From Lunularia cruciata (taxonomy: Eukaryota; Streptophyta; Marchantiopsida; Lunulariales; Lunulariaceae): a stretch of 64,000 nt of DNA. Below, piece after piece: positions 58,110 to 64,000 of this stretch; within the stretch, counting starts at the first letter, position 1, and each line of letters begins with the position of its first letter. Location of the stretch: positions 42,413,001 to 42,477,000 of the forward strand of contig OX419755.1 in NCBI GenBank assembly GCA_948567375.1, read 5' to 3'. The notes under the pieces are model-generated. The model was not told the origin of the DNA. It was given only the letters and a program-made list of their open reading frames with translations, and did not search any database. A program made the translations under genes and the position numbers.

Positions 58110-58664
58110 TGTCGTGCGTATATACATTGCTACAAAACATACATCGCTGTCAACATCATACACTATAGAAGCACAACTCACACATAAGTCATACATAGAC
58201 TCTAAAGTGCCACAATAATCAGATTTCTTACCACTCTCAACTCAACTCAACTCAGATCAGTACTTGATCTGTCACTCCATAAACTGCCAACAACTAGGCA
58301 CTGATTACAGTCAAGTCACACCCACTCAAGCATAGAGAATCCAGGTGACGCTCGCCGGCCTCTGTCCACCATAGCCAGGAACTCGAAGGCTCAACATCAA
58401 AGAAGTGAGCTCTTTGGAGCTCACTTCAAAACTATACTCCCTGGACTTGAGCTAGCTCTGAAACCCTAACAGTCCTGCTGATGGCACACTCAACGGTGCA
58501 AACGGTGCAAAGTGACGGTGGGCCCCACCGTGAAGTCAGTACCCTAAACATGAAATCTGACCATCGGAAAGTAGTCTCTGAGAAACTATTGAAATAACTC
58601 TAACTACTATCACTAGAACTCTAGTGTCGGAGCATCTAGATGTGGAACTACAAATGGCGTGATA
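58110..58664 (-). repeat. Family C LTR, full length
   Basis: 555 bp, TGTCGTGC to GGCGTGATA (GCATGACA mutated), collinear with 12335-12889. Flanks are GCTGC and GCTAT. In minus orientation it follows the family C coding region and is separated by only two bases (GC, 58665-58666) from a second, partial LTR. Confidence 0.85.
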
Positions 58665-58666
58665 GC

Positions 58667-58788
58667 TATTGTGTGTATATACATCTCTACACAACATACA
58701 TCGCTACACAACATACATCGCTGTCAACATCATACACTATAGAAGCACAACTCACACATAAGTCATACATAGACTCTAAAGTGCCACA
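58667..58788 (-). repeat. Partial family C LTR next to the coding region
   Basis: 122 bp matching only the last ~115 bp (minus sense) of the 555-bp LTR, TATTGTGTGTATATAC to GTGCCACA. A 17-bp unit (ACACAACATACATCGCT) occurs one time more than in the other copies. On its right, minus strand GCTAGGGGGCGA resembles a polypurine tract, as if this were the 3' LTR with its U3 missing. Confidence 0.7.
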
Positions 58789-58956
58789 ATCGCCCCCTAG
58801 CTAACGGTTAGGTCCCTCTAACTCCAGATAGCCATCTACTCTAAGTATATGGTATACCCTCTAATGGGCAAAGGTCAAGAGGCTGGGTGCTATGGAGCCC
58901 CATCGTTAGTTGCCTATCTGCAATCTATACCATATAAAGAATGAACTAGCTATAGG

Positions 58957-59256
58957 TCAAGTACATCTAGGACATAACCATTGTCCTTGAGGAACCATCG
59001 TGAGGGGAGGAGTCATACGTGCCATATGCCATCCTCTCGAACAACTATCACACACTAACATAATAGCAACTCCACCAGAAGAGCCACATAACATACACCA
59101 CAAGCCTGCATGTATAAGTGCCAAGCTTGGGTCCATAATACCATCAATGTTTGGAAGGTGGCATGGCGCACAATTGCGCACATGATCCTTCCAAACAACA
59201 CCATCACGTCCTTCTAACACAAGGACTCTAGATGGCAAAACCTTGCGCACTCTCAA
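58957..59256 (-). CDS. Integrase tail with C-terminal PHD zinc finger (family C)
   Basis: Open for 99 codons to a natural TGA. After LRVRKVLPSRVLVLEGRDG-type integrase tail sequence, residues 54-98 form a C4HC3 PHD finger: C54-x2-C57-x11-C69-x2-C72-x4-H77-x2-[R80]-x14-C95-x2-C98, with the typical CDSCSRGWH and WLCPRC blocks. The ligand at 80 is Arg (CGT), where Cys (TGT) is expected, a T-to-C change. PHD fingers read histone H3 tails. Here it occupies the position of the chromodomain in chromoviruses, so a role in choosing integration sites is a reasonable inference. This copy probably could not fold the finger. Confidence 0.85.
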   Translation of the reverse strand: MRVRKVLPSRVLVLEGRDGVVWKDHVRNCAPCHLPNIDGIMDPSLALIHAGLWCMLCGSSGGVAIMLVCDSCSRGWHMARMTPPLTMVPQGQWLCPRCT

Positions 59257-60104
59257 GATAGTGCGGCCTGTAGAAACATCAAGTGTTGTCGGTGCTGTCT
59301 ACTGTAGATATACATAGTCGCCTGGATGAAATTGACAGATCAAGGGTCTATAACCTCCTCCTTGAATGGTAGCATAGCGTAAAGTATCTCTATGCTGAGC
59401 AATTGCCAAGTTCTCAAAGGCCATTGGCATCACTCTCTGAAAGATCTCTGCCTGCTGAGAACATGCGCTCATCCATACATCGGGGTCATCCAAGTCCAAA
59501 ACTACAGTAGCAACTTGACGAATGGCTGCAGGTAAATCTAGATCTCGTCCATAGAGTAGAAAGTATGGAGAGAAGGATGCTAAGGAGGCTTGCCGGCTGA
59601 ACCGATAGCCCATGGCCAACCAAGGTAATTGGAGATCCCAATCTCCAAGTGGCCTCTTTGCAAACCATACTTTTGCAATCCTCTCTTCACCGTCTGAACC
59701 ACTCTCTCTACTAATCCATCTGCCTCAGGGTGATCTCAGGATGTAGTACGATGATCAATCAAAGCCTTGTCACACAAGACCTAAAACTCCCCCAAGAACT
59801 CTGTACCTTGATCAGTCAAAACCTCAGCTGGTGCACCAAAATGACTAAGAACTCGATCCAGGAACGAGTAAGCTGTCCCTTCACTAGACTTGTCAGGAAG
59901 TGCCACCAACTCAATCCACTTGGAGAAGTGCTCCACCATCACCAAAACATACCAATGATGTCTCACAGTCAGTGGTAAAGGTCCGGCAAAGTCCAAACTC
60001 CAACGGTAACCCAATCCCATGATAGGTAATGGGTGTAATTGTGGCGTAGGAGCATTGAATGATGCTCTAACTCGGTCACAAATCACACATCTAGCAACAA
60101 ACTG
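59257..60104 (-). pseudogene. Integrase catalytic core and C-terminal domain (family C)
   Basis: Open from 60086 to 59781: CVICDRVRASF (last CxxC of the zinc region), then first Asp in YRWSLDFAGPLPLT and second Asp in VLTDQGTEFLGEF. After a TAG (for CAG) come VLCDKALIDHRTTS, a TGA (for CGA), and DHPEADGLVERVVQTVKRGL with the third acidic residue (Glu) near 59690. All three catalytic residues are kept. The C-terminal part FSPYFLLYGRDLDLPAAIRQ and FHPGDYVYLQ is open at 59299-59619. A frameshift lies near 59620. Confidence 0.88.
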
Positions 60105-61050
60105 CTATACCTTGGTCTGCATACCGTGCCACCAATATTGACTTTGGAGTAAGCTATACATACGCTTTACTCCAAAATGTCCTAGCTCCTCATGAGCATG
60201 ACGGACCAACTGTGGTCTCTGAGATGGAAATGGCACTCTACCATCCTCCCATACACGCAAAAGGTGTCTACCCTCCAATCTGAACCGTCTGGCTTGCTGA
60301 AGAACACGGTCTCTCTCCTTGGCCCCAACTATGCCACCCACAACACCAATGCAAAGATAGTCCATCACTAAGACATCATCCAGAATGTCTTGATGAACTA
60401 TACCAATATCTTCACTCTCTGGATCTGTGACCTCAATAACTCCTCTTGTATGCATTGAGAGAGATACCACCAAAACCTCTACAAATATACACAAAAAGGC
60501 CGATGCATGCCAACATGGCACCATCTCCTCATCTGTCTCACCATGCCAACGTGCCCCGGTCTGATCTTGCTGGCTAGGACATGGGTTTCTACTCAACCCA
60601 TCTGCATCACGGTTCACCACTCTAGGTCTATGAACAACCGTGAAATCATACTCCTGTAAAATCAGAGCCTATCGTGCAAGCTTCCCTGAAAGCTTGTCGG
60701 AATCCATCAACCACTTCAGTGGCTGATGATCAGTGATGAGAGTGAAGAGGTTACCAAATAGGTAACATTGGAAATGTGCTATTGCCCAAACTGCTACCAA
60801 GCACTCTCCCTCATATCAACTATACTTTGCCTCCACTGAATTGTTGGAGCGACTAGCATAGGCCACCACAAACTCCTTCTCCTCATCATCATGTTGGGTG
60901 GGCACCGCTCCAAGCTCCAACATACTCCAATTAGTGTGAATCTGAAATGGTCGTCCCCTAATTGGTCTCCTCAAAATAGGAGCAGATGTCAACCTCTCCT
61001 TGAGCTCTACAAAAGCTCTCTCCTGCTCATCTTCCCAACACCACTCCTAT
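60105..61050 (-). pseudogene. RNase H, linker and integrase zinc region (family C)
   Basis: RNase H: FQIHTNWSMLELGAV, where Asn replaces the first catalytic Asp (GAC to AAC); then VVAYASRSNNSVEAKYS, a TGA for CGA, YEGECLVAVWA (Glu kept), and TDHQPLKWLMDS (Asp kept), RDADGLSR. From 60620 to 60105 the frame is open (171 codons): an acidic linker, then the zinc region RHAHEELGHFGVKRMYSLL, QYWWHGMQTKV. A TAG for CAG follows before CVIC. Confidence 0.85.
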
Positions 61051-61826
61051 GTAAGCTTGGTCAGCTTCATCAAGGCCTTGGCAATGGCACTAAATCCTCT
61101 AACATAGTGGCAATAGAAGTTTGCTAACCCAAGGAATGCTTGCACTCTGCTCACATCCGTAGGCCGAGGAATACGTGCAATAACCTCCACCTTGGTCTGC
61201 TGAACACCAAGTCCTCCAGGGTAGATAGTGTGACCCAAATACTCAACCTGCTTGTGGAAGAACCTACACTTCCTAGGATGTAATTTGAGTCCATGAGATC
61301 TCAACCTCTCAAACACCTCCAACAACTGTCGCTCATGCTCCTCCACAGCAGTGGTATAAACCAAAATGTCATCAATATAGCACCAAGCAAAATCCAATCG
61401 AGCTAGGATCCTATCCATGACCCTGTGGAACTCAACAGGAGCGTTCTTTAACCCAAATGGTAAGAACCTCCACTGATATAACACATCCTTGCCGCGAGGA
61501 TCAATAGCCCAAAATGTTGTCTTGGACTTATCTTCCTCCCTGATCGGCAACTAATGATATCCCGCTTGAAGATCCAAAGTACTAAAGATCTTTGCATGCC
61601 CAATCGCATCAAAAATCTCCTCCAGTGTAGACATGGCATACCAATCAGCCCTGGTCTGTTGGTTGATAGGACGGTAATCTCCACACATCCACCTATCTGT
61701 ATAGTTGCCATGCATATCCTTCTTGGTTGGCATCACTGTTGCTGATGCATACTCTCCATGTGAAATCTCCACCAAACCAGCCTCAAAAAGGTCACTACTC
61801 CGGCTCTGAATCAATATCCTCTCCAT
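61047..61826 (-). pseudogene. Reverse transcriptase (family C)
   Basis: Two open segments separated by one TAG that replaces CAG (GYH-stop-LPIREED): 61826-61551 with SATVMPTKKD, DRWMCGDYRPINQQTRADWY and FSTLDLQAGYH; and 61550-61047 with WRFLPFGLKNAPVEFHRVMD and CYIDDILVYTT (catalytic Y-I-D-D at 61368-61379), then the connection QVEYLGHTIYPGGLGVQ. The RT is otherwise well preserved. MCGDYRPIN and FGLKNAP are typical of Ty3/gypsy RTs outside the main A/B chromovirus type seen here. Confidence 0.9.
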
Positions 61827-61830
61827 ATCA

Positions 61831-62384
61831 CTATATCGGTAAGGACGTCAGACAACGGGTGTGTTGCTAGTCAACTCAATCCGTATACCAGGTCCCTTTA
61901 GAGCACCCAAATCCTTCATATTGAAGGAAAAACAACTCGTGTGACTCCTCAAGAACCTCCAAACCCTCCGTCTTTCTTCTCCAATAAGCTTGGGTCCAAA
62001 ATCAGGCTCCCAAGTATCCTTTGTAACTGTAGTAGGAGTGGAAGACATACTGACTGACTGCTATAGTGGGCCCTTGGGAGCAATAGTGTGATGATCCCGA
62101 CCACTAGAGGTCCCAACCTCTGTGTGAAAAACTCCCTCCACTTTGGATGTCAGCTCCACACGTCCTCTAGCTGCATCCCATGTAGACCAAGGGTGTAATC
62201 CAAGTGGCCCACGCTCACCTGGATGGACTCCAAGTAGACCACTCTCCCTAGTAGCTATTGGATGTATCCCAAGAATACCATGTCCACTTGGTCCATCGCC
62301 CCAGCATGTTCTTGAATCGTCTCGATAGGCACAGGGCTCACAAGTGTCCGAGTGGTGATGCCTATCAAGCACATCCTACGTTGC
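61831..62384 (-). pseudogene. Linker between methyltransferase and RT (family C)
   Basis: About 185 codons in shifting frames: GLAQQRRMCLIGITTRTLV, then a low-complexity Gly/His/Pro-rich stretch (ESGLLGVHPGERGPLGLHPW), then TWEPDFGPKLIGEERRRVWR and FLRSHTSCFSFNMKDLGALKG leading into RT. The latter resembles the usual pre-RT segment of gypsy elements (L..Y.D.FA....L..). No enzymatic motif is seen. Confidence 0.6.
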
Positions 62385-63672
62385 TGTGCCAAGCCAAGGC
62401 TCACAATCCAGGTCAAACAATTCAGGTCCATAGCCTAACCTAACACTTGACACCTGGATGCCTCTAACACTGCTGGAACAGCAATAATATCGATGCAAAA
62501 ATCCATTGCCCGTTCTCTCTTATCAGCGTTGGGCTCCACCAACTGCTGTAATTGTGAGTCCCAAACAAGTCTAGATCCTCCCTCTCAAAAAGCATGAGAG
62601 CCTAGGAAACTCATGAGTGTGGGAAATGCATCTCTAGGCTGTCCAACTAGGTTCACCACTGCCATAGGTGACCTATCAACCACTACCACTGTCTAAGATT
62701 GACGCCCAACGTCCAAGATATCATCAACAAGGATGTGGTCAAGTTGTTGAATCCTATCATAAGTGCGTTGTAGAACCTCTTTGGGTAAGAGGTTCATCCA
62801 CCAAAGCCAAAGACGATGAGCCCGTGATCCCACTCTGGCTGCATCTAACAATACAGCAGTCCCATCCAAGAATGGACTTGATGTGTACTCGCCACCACTC
62901 TGGTGCAAGAATCACCCATCAAAGGAACGTTCTCCAAAAGGTAAGCTAGAGAAACGGATTGATGAACCTGGAGATGTCGTAATATCCGTAACATCTCCCA
63001 AAACACACCAGAACAAGGATCCTGAAGACCCAATCCTCTACCAGCATGTGTATGTCCTTGACATGGCCATCCAAAAATCACCAAGTGAATAGGCCCATGT
63101 CTCTCTAGGTCATGCGCCCCCAGTAAGGAAATGTCTCCTGGTAGGGCCTTCTGGTAACCTCTGACTGTTGACATCGGTAATAACTCCGGATACCGATAGG
63201 TCAAATGTGCTACATGATATAGAGAGACTTGCCTAGCAGTCTCATCTCTCTCTACATACAAGTACCTTTGTACTCGTATACCCACATGTAACACCGCAGC
63301 TAGTCCGGTGCTAATCCCACCAAACAACTCCAATAGGCATATCCCCTCTATTGGATACTGCCAAGCAATGAGTGTGGTATCTAGAGGTGTCAAAGCAATC
63401 GCCTCTGGAGGCTCATCCTCACACTCATCTCTTGATGGTACGAAGGCTCCACTCCAAGCTTGCTGCACCAATTGATCTGCATGTTGTTGCAATGTCTCCT
63501 CTAAACTCCACAATGGAACATCCAAGGTGGATGGAACAATCCCATTTGTACTCCAAAGCCGAGTGATCTCCTTTGGTACTGGAGTATCCTCTGCATGGGC
63601 GTTCTCCTCCAACAAGTCACCAGGCCAAGTAACTGCACCATTGAAAGCTAAAACTGATGCTGCCATGGTCCC
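62385..63672 (-). pseudogene. C5 cytosine DNA methyltransferase domain (family C)
   Basis: Open from 63666 to 62845, then, after a one-base deletion near 62860, to about 62385. Residues counted from the Met at 63666: motif I LLELFGGISTGL (111-122), motif II YVERDETA (137-144), motif III GDI (177-179), motif IV GWPCQG with catalytic Cys202, motif V GLGLQDPCSGVFWE (211-224), motif VI LLENVP (243-248). In the second frame: motif VIII-like LLDAARVGSRAHR..LWWMNLLP, IX-like PNADKRERAMDF, X-like VLG-*-AMDLNCLTWIV. The enzyme would transfer methyl from S-adenosylmethionine to cytosine C5. Stops at 62692, 62590 and 62430 fit CAG/CGA to TAG/TGA. The motif VIII-X layout resembles DNMT3/DRM-type enzymes. 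No target-recognition module could be named. Confidence 0.92.
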
Positions 63673-64000
63673 AGACTATAGTGAGCCAAGACTGCCACTA
63701 CTGAAGCGTACTAGTAGGCGACATACCCGTCCCTCACCAAATTGCCAACTAGGTCTATAAGAGGCTATCTCCTCCCAATAGTCAATGCTAAAACCCATGG
63801 GGTATAACATTGCTCCCCCAACTAGCACATCATATGACTCAGCTATTGTCGCAATAGCCCGAGCTCTCACCACCGAGCTATCAATCGGATGACCAGGCTG
63901 AACCTAGACAACAAGCTCCCCACGTGTGATGTACTGTGTCAAACCACCACCTAGAGATGTCTGATCTGAAATGGACACCTCTCCACATTGGTCTTCCGTA
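63673..64000 (-). pseudogene. Probable end of the aspartic protease (family C), truncated by the window
   Basis: One frame runs in from the right edge: QTSLGGGLTQYITRGELVV, a TAG for CAG, PGHPIDSSVVRARAIATIAE, SYDVLVGGAMLYPMGFSIDYW, then SGTMAASV after another TAG for CAG. YDVLVGG..LYPMGFSID has the shape of the second half of a retropepsin (hydrophobic-L-G, then W/Y-hydrophobic). The D-S/T-G site would lie outside the window. It joins the methyltransferase in the same frame, so both are part of one polyprotein. Confidence 0.5.

Larger units (their letters stand above)
58110..64000 (-). mobile_element. Family C Ty3/gypsy-like element encoding a DNA methyltransferase and a PHD finger (3' part)
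   Basis: Minus strand, truncated by the window edge at its 5' side. Order: protease end (63676-64000), C5-methyltransferase (about 62385-63672), linker, RT (61050-61830), RNase H (60620-61000), integrase (59280-60350), C-terminal PHD finger (58963-59097), untranslated tail, purine tract, LTRs. LTRs, pol order PR-RT-RH-IN and the D,D-35-E integrase indicate Ty3/gypsy. No chromodomain is present; the PHD finger takes its place. GC and CpG content exceed those of families A and B. Confidence 0.92.

Noticed and set aside
58672-58788. Family C with a short ~115-bp LTR (TRIM-like)
   Set aside because: The independent insertion at 12335-12889 shows the mobile unit is 555 bp with its own inverted ends and target duplication.
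62061-62372. 103-codon minus-strand frame rich in Gly and His as a separate gene
   Set aside because: It lies inside the family C polyprotein between methyltransferase and RT, in a region of frameshifts; best explained as linker.
1-64000. tRNA, rRNA and other structured RNA genes
   Set aside because: I scanned for tRNA-like arms and rRNA blocks and saw only the tRNA-Met primer sites; a covariance-model search would be needed to exclude small RNAs.

Overview
This is nuclear DNA from a plant, most likely a seed plant with a large, slowly purged, heavily methylated genome. A gymnosperm would fit, but the window does not prove the species. The sequence is AT-rich and has no convincing intact host gene. 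Most of it consists of nested, decayed Ty3/gypsy LTR retrotransposons primed by initiator tRNA-Met (primer site TGGTATCAGAGC or a mutated form). I name three families. Family A is a chromovirus whose LTRs are about 580 bp (A2 type) or about 740 bp (A1 type, which carries a 156-bp internal tandem duplication). Family B is a chromovirus with LTRs of about 420-540 bp that contain a TATA box and an array of GAAGCTTC palindromes. Family C is a Ty3/gypsy-like element with 555-bp LTRs and an unusual coding load.

Layout. At 1376-2680 an A2-type LTR is split by an inverted A1 solo LTR with a perfect target duplication. From 3411 to 23206 lies one minus-strand A2-type element (copy A3). It was split by a plus-strand B element (6474-20802), which was later hit by an A1 solo LTR, an unclassified 2.2-kb insert, a family C solo LTR and a complete plus-strand A2 element (13101-19863). 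That A2 element carries a B solo LTR. From 23207 to 38830 there are further solo A LTRs, degenerate tandem repeats and decayed frames, including a coiled-coil gene relic at 36.0-38.65 kb. At 38838-44629 lies a nearly complete minus-strand B element (B2). At 46050-46910 is a relic of a PIF/Harbinger-type transposase, interrupted by a complete A1 element (46916-53539) with a perfect 5-bp target duplication CCAAT. From 53545 to 57440 the sequence is less repetitive and keeps many CpG sites, so it is the most host-like part. From 58110 to the right end lies the 3' part of a minus-strand family C element, which leaves the window.

The main discovery is the family C element. Reading leftwards from the right edge, its polyprotein runs: probable end of an aspartic protease, a complete C5 cytosine DNA methyltransferase domain (motifs I-VI and VIII-X recognisable, catalytic PCQ present), reverse transcriptase, RNase H, integrase with an intact D,D-35-E triad, and a C-terminal PHD zinc finger. 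A retrotransposon carrying both a writer of DNA methylation and a likely chromatin reader could mark or target its own integration site. This copy is inactivated by about a dozen nonsense changes, nearly all explained by C-to-T transition, and one frameshift.

All coordinates and alignments were made by eye. Divergences are estimates, and family names are local to this report.
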